Assembly (NCBI RefSeq): GCF_963924675.1
Contig: NC_089220.1
Location: forward strand, 48,742,639-48,806,638
Direction of reading: 5' to 3'
Source: Phocoena phocoena
Lineage: Eukaryota; Chordata; Mammalia; Artiodactyla; Phocoenidae
DNA: 64,000 nt
A model generated the notes under the pieces. That model had not been told where the DNA came from and searched no databases. It worked only from the letters and a program-made list of their open reading frames with translations. This document shows positions 43,601 through 55,439 of this stretch, in pieces. The translations under genes were made by a program, and so were the position numbers. How positions within the stretch are numbered: position 1 is the first letter of the stretch; each line of letters starts with the position of its first letter.

Positions 43601-43799
43601 ACCTAGTCTATGACAGAAGTGCTCGGTAAAGCAAGTTCACTAATTCATTTTTCTAACTACCCAGTAAGTCTACTCAGATGCATCAAATTCTCATCCATGT
43701 ATGTCTGACCTGGACCATAACAGACACTTCCCTCCCTGAATTAAAAAAAAAGGTTAGATTATGCCAGAGCCCAAGAAAGTATTTGCCTATTAGACTTCA

Positions 43800-43958
43800 G
43801 CAGTGGTTTTCACACTTTTAAGTACGAAGAGTCATCTGGAGTATTTTCTAGAAAAGCAAATTCCCCAGCTGCATTGACACAGATTCTGAATCAGGGAGTC
43901 TGGGGTGAGACCTAAAATGTGCATTTGAATAAGTGGCCTAGGTGATTGTGAAGTAGAC
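43800..43958 (+). mobile_element. MER5A-like hAT-Charlie element
   Basis: It starts 'cagtggttttcacacttttaagtac' and continues 'gagtcatctggagtattttc', 'cacagattctgaatcagggagtctggggtgagacctaaaatgtgcatttgaataag', the MER5A order. Confidence 0.88.
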
Positions 43959-44175
43959 AGTTTCCCCTACTCTGAGGAAAACTGGACTCTGGGAACCTCA
44001 TTCTCCAGAGACACTGCAGCATGTGGGCAAAGGCGGGCGAGGGCCCACCACCCCTCGCAAGTCTATGCAGGTGGCCTCTGCCTCTGGCTGAGAATTTCCT
44101 CAGCCTCCTCCCTGGTTTCAGTCCAACTCTGATCACCAAATCTTGGAGCCCTTCAGCCAAAAGAGCATTTGGCCT

Positions 44176-44421
44176 TGAAGGATCTTTTTTTTTTTTTTTT
44201 TTTTTGCAGAACGCGGGCCTCTCACTGCTGTGGCCTCTCCCTGCTGCGGCCTCTCCCATTGCAGAGCACAGGCTCCAGACGCGCAGGCTCAGCGGCCATG
44301 GCTCACGGGTCCAGCCGCTCCGCGGCACGTGGGATCTTCCCGGACCGGGGCACGAACCCGTGTCCCCTGCATCGGCAGGCGGACTCTCAACCACTGCGCC
44401 ACCAGGGAAGCCTGGAGGATC
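44176..44421 (-). mobile_element. CHR-type SINE (CHR-2-like) with 9-bp TSD and a 16-bp internal duplication
   Basis: The element lies in reverse at 44185-44412 with a 21-base T-run. Flanks 'tgaaggatc' (44176-44184) and 'tggaggatc' (44413-44421) are a TSD with one mismatch. 'tgctgtggcctctccc' (44226-44241) is duplicated as 'tgctgcggcctctccc' (44242-44257), making this copy longer than its sisters. The 191-codon minus frame and the 186-codon plus frame across it are SINE read-through. Confidence 0.97.
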
Positions 44422-45597
44422 ATTTTTATCTTCGGCAATCTCCCTCCTGAAGGCGTCCATTGGCCCTGCCCTCATTGGAGGAAACAAATCATCACACCAG
44501 TGCTCTCACTCAACCAGCAGCCATTCTGGGCTCACAGGCAGTTCTAGCTCCTGCTATGAATCAGAATGGATTTATGAATAATTTGTATGAGGCTTGTCAC
44601 CTCTTGTTGCAGCCTTTCTTCAGCACATAGTTTTCCTCGTTTGGCCTTTCCCGTACTTATACCTCCGTTTATTTTAAAGGCTTCAAGTCTGGAATTTCAC
44701 ATATGCAGCATTACACAGAATCCGGCTTCTCATAGCGGACATCTCAGTAAGCTCTCAAATTTAGAGCCCCACATGTCAAAAGCAAGGAAACAGAGAAACT
44801 TTCTGAGCAGGCAGGGCAAAGCCAGGTAATAGGCATCTCAGCTCCCCTAGATCCTGCTGGCACCCTGGCTGAGTAACCCTTCTGTGTGTCTTAGCATGTT
44901 GTTTACAGAGGCCTGAGGCCAAGTGGTTTTCCACAACTTTTGTGGGATTATTAGCACTCATTCTGTTGGCAAGCGAGAACTTTGCAGGGTACACAACTGT
45001 TCTCTCTTCCTCCAAAGCTTGATTCCACCCTGGGGTTCGCATAAGCATGTGCAATATGTTTTGGAAAAACTGGTTATTGCTTTCCTGCAGGTGTGCGGGG
45101 TTTCTGAGCTGTGGGGCAGGTCGTAGAGTAGGAAAAGTGTCTGGGAAGACTGAGAGTAAGGATGCCCCATCTGATGGAGGAAGGGAAACAAATGTGTGCC
45201 TACCCATTTTTGCACTTGGCCCTTTTCATCTGCCTTCACACTGGACTCGTCCAGGCCCTAAGCAAGGCCATTGCATGCAGCTGATTGGCTTATGTTGAAT
45301 TCTCTTTCAACTCACCTCAAGCATGAGGAGAGTCACCTTTCATTAAACTTCACCAAGCCTCTTTTAAATTACAGTTCTCCCTTTGAAATGATAGCTGCTG
45401 GCATTAAAGTCCAAAGGTGCACTAACTTTGCTCACCATTCAATAGAGGGTCAGAGACTGAGTCAGTCAGCTGGGGTGAAGAGCACCCACAGGCTGGGGTG
45501 AAGGGCAGCCTGGTGGGTATCAATGGCCTGGGTACCATCCTGAGGGACCTGCCTTCTGGGGTGCAGACATCATGAGTGGAGGGGCAGCAGGGCCAGT
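44422..45597. other. No gene seen
   Basis: Apparently unique sequence. Overlapping frames of 67-143 codons on both strands have no recognised domain or splice context. Confidence 0.4.
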
Positions 45598-45832
45598 GGT
45601 GAAGAGCACAGGGGCCACAATGAGACTGCTTAGGGGCAAATCCTGTCTCCATCACCTCTAACCATCTCACTTTGGGCAGTTTACCTGACTGCCCTGTGCT
45701 TTAGTTTCCCGGTCTGTGAGGTTGGGATAACGACAGGAACAACTTCAGGGGACTGCTGTGAGAATTAAATGAGCTCATCTATGTAAAAATATTCAATAGA
45801 CACATAATAAGCGTGGAATCAATATCAGTTAT
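45598..45832 (+). mobile_element. MIR SINE, near full length
   Basis: 'gtgaagagcacaggggccacaatgagactgcttaggggcaaatcctgtctccatcacc', 'gggcagtttacctgactgccctgtgctttagtttcccggtctgtgaggttgggataa' and 'gctgtgagaattaaatgagctcatctatg' follow sense MIR. Confidence 0.9.
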
Positions 45833-46194
45833 TGACTCTATTTAAAGAACATGGATGCAGGATTTAGAAGACACCTCGTGATGGGTATCTTCTGAGGATG
45901 TTAAAAGAGACAATGCTTCAGAGGCTGCCTGACATGGTGACACAGGCGGCAGTGTGATCGGGTACAACTGTCACCGCAACAGCTCACCCCAGTAATGCTC
46001 AGATGGTCTAAGGGAGACATCCGATGGAGACATATCTTGACCTCCACCTCGCGCAAAGAGAAGAGGAAGCCTTTCTCCACCCTTGCTTTTGTTTTCATTT
46101 CATGAAAGAATTTAAGACCTTCATTGAATTTCATGAGTGTACAGTAGAGTTCTTACCTGGCAGAACTGACCTGCTGGGGAACAATAATTATTTC

Positions 46195-46392
46195 ATGTTA
46201 AGTATGTACTCTCCCCAGTCTATTTTATATTTATTATCTTAGCTTTTTCTCACACCAACCCAATGACGTGAGTCCTGTTATCATCGCATTTTACAGAGGA
46301 AAACTGAGGTCCAGAATGGTCACTTGCCCAAAGGCAGCAGTTTAACCAGGACTTCCTGACTCAAGTGCCCACACTACAAAGCCATGCCTCAC
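46195..46392 (-). mobile_element. MIR SINE, antisense
   Basis: 'atcgcattttacagaggaaaactgaggtccagaatggtcacttgcccaaaggcagcag' and 'ctgactcaagtgcccacactacaaagcc' follow the antisense MIR core and 5' end. Confidence 0.8.
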
Positions 46393-46489
46393 CTTAACCA
46401 ACCCACTCTCCTTCTGACTCACTTAAGTATTTTATTTATTTTTATCGACATGTTCTAAGAAGGACAAGTGGATAATGAAAAATGTTAGT

Positions 46490-46750
46490 GAACATCCATT
46501 TTACCAAAACTGTACCGAGCACTTAACCATGAACCAAGGTACAAACCACTGTACTGGGACTAGAGGTGAAGAAGGGAGGGTCAGACATGTGGCCCCTGCC
46601 CCAGTGAACGTTCAGTCTCCTTGATGGGAGGGCAAGTGAGGGAGAGATCTCGGGAAGTAAAAGTAGGGGAATATAAGGGAGGGAGGGGATATAAGGACAG
46701 AGGGCCGTTGGGACAATTTAGTGCCACAGGGAAAGTTAGTGTGTCTTTTT
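46490..46750 (-). mobile_element. L2 3' end, antisense
   Basis: 'gtaccgagcacttaaccatgaaccaaggtac...actgtactgggactagaggtgaagaag' then 'cccctgccccagtgaacgttcagtctcc' matches the antisense L2 end and UTR ('ccctgccctcatggagcttacattct'). Confidence 0.65.
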
Positions 46751-46754
46751 CTCT

Positions 46755-46892
46755 TTCATAATAAACAGAGGAAACAAGCTCAGAGATCTTAAATAGTAAA
46801 TCCTGCATTGCTCAGCAAGTCAGAGAGAGAGAGGTAAGAGTCTACTCTCTGACTCTGCAGCCCACACTCTCCCCACTGCACCATGCATCTCA
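46755..46892 (-). mobile_element. MIR SINE fragment, antisense, between L2 parts
   Basis: 'agaggaaacaagctcagagatcttaaatag...agcaagtcagag' and 'ctctgactctgcagcccacactctccccactgcaccatgc' fit antisense MIR. Flanked by L2 on both sides. Confidence 0.6.
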
Positions 46893-46894
46893 TG

Positions 46895-46985
46895 GAGCCT
46901 GAGAAAGTGACTGAAGGCCATGTCCTCAAGAGCCTGAATGTTGCTCTAAGAAGCTTGGGCTTTATTCGCTAATAGATGGAAGTAC
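46895..46985 (-). mobile_element. L2 fragment, antisense, continuation
   Basis: 'gaaggccatgtcctcaagagcctgaatgttgctctaagaagcttgggctttattcgctaatagatgg' fits antisense L2 ('ggccatggtaaggagtttggattttattctaag'), the same block type as at 85-110. Confidence 0.55.
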
Positions 46986-47899
46986 CCACAATGCCCCCTC
47001 ATCTCTAAATTTAAGCACATCATCCAGGGATTTCCTTGCAGGAGTCAAATCCCACTGGTTTCCCTCTGTGCCTACCTCTATCCCCCCACCCCAGGGGTGT
47101 CCAGTCAACCATTTCTTTCATTCTTTTATGCAAACACAGCAGCTGGATTTGCTGCACCTGTAGCCCCTGCTGTGTCGCACACGATAAAAGGATCAAAGCC
47201 TGGAAAATGACTTCAGACTATAATTTAAGATAATTACAATTTTTAAGCTAAATTACATTTTAACATTTCATAACAGAGCTGTCAAGATTCTATCTATCAA
47301 AACTCTATCAAGCAAACAAAAGAGGAGAATTATATTTTCAGACGCATGCTGTCATCACTCTGGTTTCTCATAGAAAGACTGCTGTCTTCCTTCACATTCT
47401 CATTTTCAAATACTCTTCCTCTTTCCCACCCACCTTTGGAGTCTGAGACTATATGCTCTTAAACAAGTGGAAAATATGCCAAAGGCATCTGTAACTCAGG
47501 GTATGGAAGCATTTCTCAGAAGCAGCAACTCTAATGAGAAGTGCACCAAAAGGAAATATCTCTGAGTTGGTAGCGGCATCTTGTCTCACTAAATAGACTC
47601 TGATTGGGGATGGGAGAAAGGCAGGATATTAAACTCCTCAAATCAAAGAGAACAATGAAATGCCAAAACGCTTCCTACTAGAAGCTGAATTTGCTTTCAT
47701 TCTGTCCCACTGGATTAGGAAGTTTGTTCTAAGGTCTTCTGTGAGATAACAAGAGAAGAATACTACCTATATCAGGTATTGCTGGATGCCAACTCATTAT
47801 CCATTTCACCCCTCCCTGGACCATTATGAAACAGCCATGTTGTTTGGGTAACAATGACCCTTCCCCCAGCCCCAGGAGTGTGTCCCCAGTAGCCTCAGG
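46986..47899. other. No gene seen
   Basis: Apparently unique sequence with no recognisable element or exon-like frame. Confidence 0.4.
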
Positions 47900-48340
47900 C
47901 ACTCAGTGTAATCTTATCCTCTTTACAACTGGGACTGATGCAGGAATGGGCAAGGAACAGAGGCCTCAGCCAATCAGTACATGGCATCCCCCAGCCCCAG
48001 GGATCAGGCGGGACAGGAGCACATGACCTTAGTGGTCCAATCAGAGTGAAGTTCACAAGTTTTGTTGGATGGTGGAGAGGAGAGAAACACTCCCCTTCTG
48101 GACCTCTGGTGAACAGCATTGCACCCAGAACTGCTGCAGGCATTTTGCTACCAGGAAGGGAAGCCAGAGGACCAAGCCAACACACGAAGGAGGGCAAAGC
48201 CAAGAGCGTGACAGAGAAATGGAGCAGGAATCCTAATGAAACCGTGCATGAAAACTGACACATGGCCAGTTTGAGGTGGGTTTTCTTTTGTTTGCAGCCA
48301 AGAGCATCCTAACTGATCCACCAGCTCTAATGGTTCAGTG
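47900..48340. mobile_element. Ancient interspersed repeat, family not assigned
   Basis: 'cagccaatcagtacatggcatcc', 'aggagcacatgaccttagtggtccaatcagagtgaagttc', 'gaccaagccaacacacgaaggagggcaaagccaagag' and 'tttgcagccaagagcatcctaactgatcc' are phrases I know from a widespread mammalian repeat, possibly LTR-derived. I cannot give its name or strand. Confidence 0.5.
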
Positions 48341-48481
48341 ACTTGTGGGACTACAGCCCTTTGAAAATCTGATATAGGCCATGATCTCTGTTCCCAGAAA
48401 AAAAAACACATACACAAAGTTTACACAGAATTTAGGGAGGACAGCATCACTGACTCCAGATTGAGAGCTCCCAGCAGACAG

Positions 48482-48690
48482 GTTAGGAACTTAGGTTTGG
48501 GGTAGGACAGATTTGGGTTCAAATCCTGCCTCGGGCATTTGCAACTACATGACTTTGGGGTTCCCTTCCATGACTGTTTTGAATTTTATTTCAGTCCTCT
48601 ATAAAATGAGAATAATAATAATAATACCTACTTCATAGCGATGTAAAAATTAAATAAAACTATGGCTATCTAGAGATTAGCATGCCACAT
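48482..48690 (+). mobile_element. MIR SINE
   Basis: 'ggacagatttgggttcaaatcctgcctcgggcatttgcaactacatgactttgg', 'cagtcctctataaaatgagaataataataataatacctacttcatagcgatgtaaaaattaaataaaac' follow sense MIR, including an (ATA)n patch at 48611-48626. Confidence 0.88.
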
Positions 48691-50990
48691 AGTCACAACC
48701 CAAACACTAGGGCATCAAGTAATTAAGAATAGCCCTTAAAGGGCTCCAGAGAGAAAGCCCTTTAGATAAATGTCCATGTCAAATGTCAGGACATGCAAAA
48801 AGTGAAGCCATGACTGCTCTGAAAATGTGAAGCAGTTGATCAGGGATTGGTCCTAAACTGAGGAAAAAACTGACATTTGGGACAGGATTGGGGGCAATAC
48901 ACAGCTTCCTCACCTGAAAAGTACCTAGATGGTACTCAGGATTATTGTGGGTCAAATGAGAGAAAAAGGATTTGATCCCCCAGGGGAAGAATGGGAAAGG
49001 TTTTGTTAATTGTGAAGTTTTTAAAAAGCACAATAAAACGGGAATAAAAAAGATCTACCCTTGCAGATCTGCTAACAGACTTTTAGAATCTAAGAGAACA
49101 CAAAGTTGCAATTTCCCACCCCTGCTCAGCAGAATTGTCTCACCTGGCTGTCCTTCACAGGTCAAAACCCCAAAATTTCTTTTAAAAAGGAGAGATCTTG
49201 GACTACACAGGCAGTGGCCACCCTGTCCAATGCCCCGCCCTGCTGTTCCACCCTTGCCCTCCCACCTCCAGCACCTTTGAGCCTACTCCACCTAGAGGCT
49301 TTCCCTGACATGCACACTCTAACACTGTCATTCCCTTGACTTATGACTTAGAAATGTCAGCAGGAATGGAAAACCCAGGGTGGAGCCAGGAGGAATCCTG
49401 TCCAGGGACATTTTAGAGCTGATACAGCCCATCTGCTTGGCCTTTCACTGTGGTCCTCTATTTCTACCTTCCATTATCTTATTTTTTTCTGCCTCAAAAC
49501 TTTCCTTCTTTTTCCACTCCATTTTTCTAAGTAGGCCAGTCACAAATAAGCACTCTTTCGAGAATGAATGCAATCCCATCTTTGCATTTCCTGCATTTAT
49601 CTCATTTATGTTGACACCAAAGCAAGTCCCAATAAAGGGGCACGAACCAACCCCTCCCTACTGTGAGGTGGGCACAAAGCCTGGGCTGGGAGGAATTATG
49701 TCCCATCCCAGGCTATCATCCCCATTAAATCAATTCCTTCCTATGAATCTTCTCCCTCAACACACCCTCAGAGCTCCAGCGGGTAAAGCAGGGGTCACAC
49801 ATTAACAGGAAAATGTTAAAAGCTGTTCTGACTTCTCGCATCACAGCCAGCAAAGACTCAGTGACAAAGTTCTACTCCCTCCTAGAAACAACTGAGACCA
49901 AGAGGCAAGAAGAAATGCGGACAGAAACCCACAGAGCCTGTTGCAGTTTGGTAAAGCACCCAGTCAGCCAATATGTCTTATGGAAAAGGAGAGCAGATGT
50001 GACCCCAGTTGGCACTGACAATAGCCAAGCCACAGCGCTGCTGCTGACACTCACTACTCTGGAGGAATTCTCCAAAGGCAGCTGGCTCGCTGAGGAAAAA
50101 GTAAGTCACGGCTGAGGGGAGGGGAGGTTGGGCTGCTCTCAGGGAGTGGCTGTAATATCTGCTCCGCATCCTAAACCAAGACCTCAGCCCAAAAGCAGAG
50201 ATACCACACTACTCTGGAACAGGTAGAAGAAAAGGTAAGGGTTTCCCAGATCTGATGACTGACAATCCAGCCATAGCTTGGGAGAGAGCATTTCTAAGGT
50301 TCTGGCAAAAATCCTGTTTAAATAATTTCTGATGGAGTCCAGGTTGGGTAGGGGGCAAATGAAGCCAAAAGGATACTGATGAATGAGGACACAAGAGAAG
50401 CATCTAGAGAATGGAGGCAAGGACTTGAAGAGACAAAGTTCAAAGGCTATGAAGATTTTAGACACAACCCTTGGAGATTTTTGTAAATTGATGAGCACCT
50501 AATATATAACTTTTTTTTTTATGTAGGATAATAGTTCTGCAAGCCTGGTTGTTCCCACTTTTTTCAGAAGAAAAAAATGGAACTGAGTCTTCTACGCTGA
50601 AGCTCAGAGCAACTAACTTTTCCTCCAGATAGCAAGTATTTAGGAAATGAAGGATCCACAAATAATTTTGGTGTGCTGAGCACTGAGATCTGCTCCATCG
50701 CCAAGGTCTCAAGCTGAAAAAGCCCTCTTCCTGACCTAAATCTCCTTTCCTTTTCATCCTACAGCTCTCTCATTCCTGCTGAATCTGTCCTCACCTTCTC
50801 TGGGTCTCCATTCTCTAAATGCTAAACAAAGGAATACGATGCCAGATGTAATGATGAACAGAAATATCAGTATATATAGTATTAATTCTAAATAAGCTTG
50901 ACTATAAACAAAGCTTAATAATAATATGAATAACTAACGAGGAATTAAAAACAAGGTAGAAGAAAATAGTAGGTGCCAACAACATGGATA
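48691..50990. other. No supported gene; one frame meets a strong splice-donor motif
   Basis: The frame from ATG 49813 runs in register to a strong donor-like AAA|GTAAGT at 50101 (about 96 codons, ending ...Trp-Leu-Ala-Glu-Glu-Lys). A possible acceptor 'ttaacag' precedes it at 49802-49808 but lacks a pyrimidine tract. I know no homologous protein. The rest shows no recognisable element. A noncoding-RNA exon or chance are both possible. Confidence 0.3.
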
Positions 50991-50999
50991 TGGGAGAAG

Positions 51000-51545
51000 A
51001 GCTGAATTAAAAAGTGGAAGTTCTCCATTATGCTAAGTGAAATAAGCCAAAAGAATAATAAAACCAAGTTTTTTCTGAAATGGCAGATCAAATAGATGAT
51101 TTTCTGGTAAGACTGATCAAGAAAAAGTGACGGCACAAATTAAACAATGATAGGAGTAGAAATGAGATCATCATTTCAAGTGAAATAGAGACTGAAGAAA
51201 TGACTTAAGTGAATGCTATGAAGTGAAATTTTGAGAGCTAAATTTATAATTTTTAGACAAATTTGTCAACATTCACTCAAAAAGAAATTAAAAGTTTGTA
51301 TATATCTATAACTTTTTAAATAGCAAAAATACATATTCATATAAACTTCCAGGGCATGACTATTTTTATTAATGAGTATTGCGAAAGCTTCAGCAAACAT
51401 AAAATTCTAATCTTATGCAAGTTATATTGGAAAATAAAATAAAAGAGCAATTTCTCGGTCTCCCTGTAGGGGCTATTATAATCTTGATACCAAAACTGCA
51501 CAAGTAGAGTCTAAGAAATGATAGCAATAGGAAAAAGAATAGCAG
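51000..51545 (+). mobile_element. L1M ORF2 fossil, part 1
   Basis: 'ttttctggtaagactgatcaagaaaaagtgacggcacaaattaaacaatg' and 'tttagacaaatttgtcaacattc' fit the diverged L1 ORF2 region between endonuclease and RT ('gactaataaagaaaaagagagaagacacaaatta...aaatttgacaactt'). Dead. Confidence 0.6.
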
Positions 51546-51785
51546 TTGAGATACACTGAATGTTCATAAAGCACTGGGAACTATTCTAAGAGCTTTACTC
51601 ATGATTTCATTTAATATCTCAAAAAAAATAGACTATTTGGTAGATGCTGTTGTTAACTCCATTTGGAGATAAGGTAACATAGACAGTTTAAGTAACTTGC
51701 CCAAGTTGAGAGTCAGGAAGTGATAAAACAAGGATTCAAAATAGAAGTCTTACCTCAGAGCCTGCATCCTTAACCATTATGCTAT
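51546..51785 (-). mobile_element. MIR SINE, antisense, near full length, inside L1M
   Basis: 'gagctttactcatgatttcatttaatatctc', 'ttgttaactccatttggagataagg', 'gtttaagtaacttgcccaagttgagagtcaggaagtg' and 'gcctgcatccttaaccattatgctatatttcctcc' run through antisense MIR to its 5' end. L1-type sequence lies on both sides. Confidence 0.9.
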
Positions 51786-52690
51786 ATTTCCTCCCAATTT
51801 TGCATGTGGCCAATATGCAAATACTAAAGAATGAACAACAAATCAACATAGATACTATCTATCTATCTATAAATATCAGCACTTATAATCAAGCAATTTT
51901 TAAAGCATTTAATAAAACTGGAAACCCATCCATGATTTCAATATTAAGGAAAAACACTTAGAAAACTAGGAAGAGAAGGGGAACTTCCTTAATTTGACAA
52001 AGGGCATCTCTAAAAATCATACATATTATGGTGATTGATTTCCCATTAAGTTCAGCAAAAGAAACGGATTCCCCCATCACCATTTCTAGTCAACATTGAC
52101 CTGGAGATCATATCAAGTAAAATAAGTCAATGAAGAAAATTAAATGCATAAGACTTGGAAAGAAAAAACAAACTTCTGACTTTCAGACTATATTATCGAT
52201 ATTATATATACAGAAAATCCAAGAAAATGTACCATATTAGAATTGAAAAAGTTGCTTCAGAAAGATTCCTAAATAAGAGATTAATATAAAAAACATTCGT
52301 TGAACTCATTCTAGTCACGATAGTAACAAAAATATATACATTCAATAAAAATTTATTGAGTATCTGCCATGTACCAGGCACTGAATTCTGCACTGGAATA
52401 ACAGGTACAAGACTTTCATGGAGAAAATTATTAACCTTTCCTGAAAGATATGAAAGAAGACCAAATAAATGGAGCAATATATCATGTGATAGGAGAACTT
52501 AATATCCTACAGAGGATAACTTCTCGAATTAATTTATAAACTCGATAAAAGTGCAATCAAAACCCAAAATAATTTTAATTGGAATTTGACAATATGATTT
52601 TAAAATTAATGTGAAAAAGCAAAGAAACAAAAATATTGAAAACAATTTTAAAGAAGAAAAACAAGGTGTAGACATTTGTCCTATAAAATG
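51786..52690 (+). mobile_element. L1M ORF2 fossil, part 2, with a small insertion
   Basis: A-rich sequence with blocks compatible with L1 ORF2 RT and thumb regions: 'ttcagcaaaagaaac', 'agaaaatccaagaaaatgtacc', 'gtgcaatcaaaacccaaaataattttaattgg' (compare 'gtcaaaatcccaac'). Interrupted at 52337-52440 by a piece like the L2 3' end. Strongly diverged. Confidence 0.5.
52337..52440 (-). mobile_element. L2 3' end-like fragment, antisense, within L1M
   Basis: 'cattcaataaaaatttattgagtatctgccatgtaccaggcactgaattctgcactggaataacaggtacaagac' is the antisense L2 3' terminus (or a MIR end, which shares this motif). Confidence 0.65.
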
Positions 52691-53501
52691 ACAACATTTA
52701 TTTTCAAGTTATACTAATTAAGAGAGTGAGTTCTTGGCACTAAGGTTCACCTTGAGAGGGGGTGGGGCAACTCACCTGGACCACTTTTATAGGCCCTGCA
52801 TTGCCCAAGTTTACTGATAACAAATCTACTGTCAGCTTGGTTTTCCAAAATCATAAAATTGAATTCCCTGCTACCCTTCATGAAGAGCTCCTAAACAAAA
52901 TAGAAAAAGCATTCAGTTCTGTGTCTGGACAATGTAAATAGCTTCTTGGCAATAATCTGTAAACTGAGTATCAAATGTAAGAGTCTTTCAGAATCCCATG
53001 CAGAAAGGCAGCCTTATCAGGAAACAAAAGTAGAGGTTGAGAATTGCCCTGGCTGGGGAGGGAAAGACTTCTGAGAAATGAAGGCCAATCATGGTGACCT
53101 TGAATGGCCTTTGTTAACAGGAGGTGGTATGCTTCAGAAAACCAAGATGAGCCATTTGCCACAAAGCAATTCAGGGCTAGAGGGCAGTGGCATTAAAAAC
53201 TAAACTCCTTGGAAGGCAGAATCAGTCTTTTCATTTTTCTCTACCTCCACCCTCTTCTCTCCAATTTGGAAGAGATCCCTTTGTGATGATCCTTTCCCTG
53301 AGGCTGAGAAGTAACAGTCAGCAAGCCAAATTAGGACAAGAACTCAGTTTATGTCAGACATGAATATTAAATGAAATTTATGACAGATGGAATACTTGTT
53401 AATTCTTTCTATTAGTAGAACCATTCATAACAGCAAAGAAAGGGCCATCCCCAAACACACAGGGATGTTTTTAGTCCTTTCTCTTGAAGACTAATATTCA
53501 G
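52691..53501. other. No gene seen
   Basis: Apparently unique sequence without a supported feature. Confidence 0.4.
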
Positions 53502-53566
53502 TCTCTCTCTCTCTCTCTCTCTCTCACACATACACGCGCACACACACGCGCACACACACACACACG
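53502..53566 (+). repeat. Compound microsatellite (CT)n(CA)n with CGCG steps
   Basis: A CT run passes into CA repeats with CGCGCA interruptions at 53534-53540 and 53548-53552. The latter part alternates purine and pyrimidine. Confidence 0.95.
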
Positions 53567-54290
53567 TCATCCAAGAAAACCAAACTGCCCTCAGCTATAA
53601 ACCCACATTCCCACTGATTCCAGCAGGAGTTGTGGGCATGGCATTGGGAGCCAGAATGTGACCCATGTCCTATTAATTAATCAGTCCTACAACATAGGAA
53701 TGGAATTTGAAGTTAACAGAAAGAGTCCTGTGCTCCAGCCCTCTGCTCATCGACTCCTGTTTGTTCACATGAGAAGAGCAACCAGATCCCTAGAGGGCTC
53801 CTTGTTTGTTAGCAAGGCCCCTACTTCTAGCCCCTACTCCCATCTTTTTGTGCTGTTACATAAAAAACCTTGGTCAATAGCCCCTCTCCCCAATGTCTTT
53901 ACTATATGACTGTTTTTTTATCAGGGACCCCAGCAACCTCCCCCAACCCATTTGGAAATGAGAGTTCAGTGTGTGAACACAGATCAGCTCTCCTACAGGG
54001 CTCAGGACCAGATAATGTAGGAAGCTGACCTACAGAGCAGGCAGGCTCCTTTCTGCTTAACAGTTCTCACTTCAGAAAGGTGAAGGCTAATACAGGTAAT
54101 GCAAGAGCTAGGGAGAGCAAAGATAAGGGGAACAAATGAAAAATATTCATCAAGGTTGTAATGACACCATCCGTCCCATATCCTAACTTGAGTTGCTTCT
54201 CTCCCGGGCAGAGCTGATATCACTCCACCAAGTCCAACATACCAACTTTGGCTTGCTCAGGTACTGGGGTTTCAGAGAGAGACTGAGTAA
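53567..54290. other. No gene seen
   Basis: No recognisable element. The frame at 53658-53909 has no recognised domain. Confidence 0.4.
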
Positions 54291-54294
54291 TACT

Positions 54295-54515
54295 GGCATT
54301 CAATGAGTCATTCATTTATGCATTCAACGTTTTACTGAGTGCTATAGACCAGGTACCCTGAACAATCTAGGAAGGAAAAGAAAGATCATTGCAATGCAGC
54401 ATGATCAGTGGCTAGATTGGATTTGTGTTTGTGGTGCTGGGGTAGGGTGTGAAGAAAACTTCCCAGGAGAGTGACATTTAAGCTGGATCTTGAAGAACAA
54501 GTGTGTAGTATATAA
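54295..54515 (-). mobile_element. L2 3' end, antisense
   Basis: 'tcattcatttatgcattcaacgttttactgagtgctatagaccaggtacc' to 'ttcccaggagagtgacatttaagctggatcttgaagaac' follows the antisense L2 3' UTR and end of ORF2 without its middle. Confidence 0.75.
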
Positions 54516-54729
54516 ATATATATAGTAATATATTTAGTATATATAGTGCTCCCCTGGTTCCTTAGTGTTCTTCCGTTCATCAAAAGCACTCCAGAAGCTT
54601 TGTGGTATCCCCATAAAGGTGAGTCCTCAATTTGTTTTTGAAGCATTTCATTTGACCAAAATGAAACAATGATTCTAATACAAGGTGCTCCACTTCTTGG
54701 AAATCAATAAAATCTCCTGAACATTTTTT

Positions 54730-55275
54730 AATCACATAAAACATTTTTAATTATGAAAGGAATATGTGTTTTCCATAGGTACTCTGGAAAATTCAGAGAA
54801 TGATAAAGGAAAAACTTAAAAATTAGCAGGCATCCAGATATCAGAGAAAACTCTATCACTATTTTGGTGTTTTGTCTTATTTTCTAAGAATAGACTTTTG
54901 GTTTTGTGCAAAACTGGGATCACATATCGTACACATAATTTTGTAGCTTTTTTTTTTTTACTTATTCTACACAGTTGCCATATCCTTAAATACTCTTTGA
55001 AAACAGTGCTTTTAATGGCTGAAAATTATTCCGTTGTATGGATGGACCACAATTATTTCAACTATTGCTCCACTGGTGGTGGTTTATGTCACATCCATTC
55101 TTTCACTCTCTATGCTGCAATGATTATAAATTTGTCTGTACATCTACGATTATTACCTTACAATAAATTTCTACAAGTACAATACCTGGAACAAAGGTCA
55201 TGTGTATTTTTAGGATTCTTGCTACATATTGCTGAATTTTTCTCCAGAAATACAAACATAGTACTACTATGCAGT
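54730..55275 (-). mobile_element. L1M-type fragment, antisense
   Basis: 'aaactgggatcacatatcgtacacataattttgtagc', 'cttttaatggctgaaaattattccgttgtatggatggaccacaattatttcaac', 'tgctgcaatgattataaatttgtctgtacatctacg' and 'cctggaacaaaggtcatgtgtattttt' follow the antisense 3' part of an L1M element. Confidence 0.8.
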
Positions 55276-55439
55276 GTATAAATCAATGAATGAGCAAATT
55301 ATTTTTAAGATTCTCCATAATACTCTTGCTAGAAATTGCCAGGCTTAAACCAGAGGAGACTCAACTTTGTGGGAGTAAAATAACCATTGGATTGAGGAAA
55401 CTAGTAAACTAATAAAATTCTAACCACTTCTGAGAAGAA

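Noticed and set aside
43912..44581. 191-codon minus and 186-codon plus frames
   Set aside because: They are centred on a CHR SINE. The same peptide pieces (e.g. SPPADAGDTGSCPGPG, PRSGWA) recur at every SINE copy in the window, so they are translations of the repeat.
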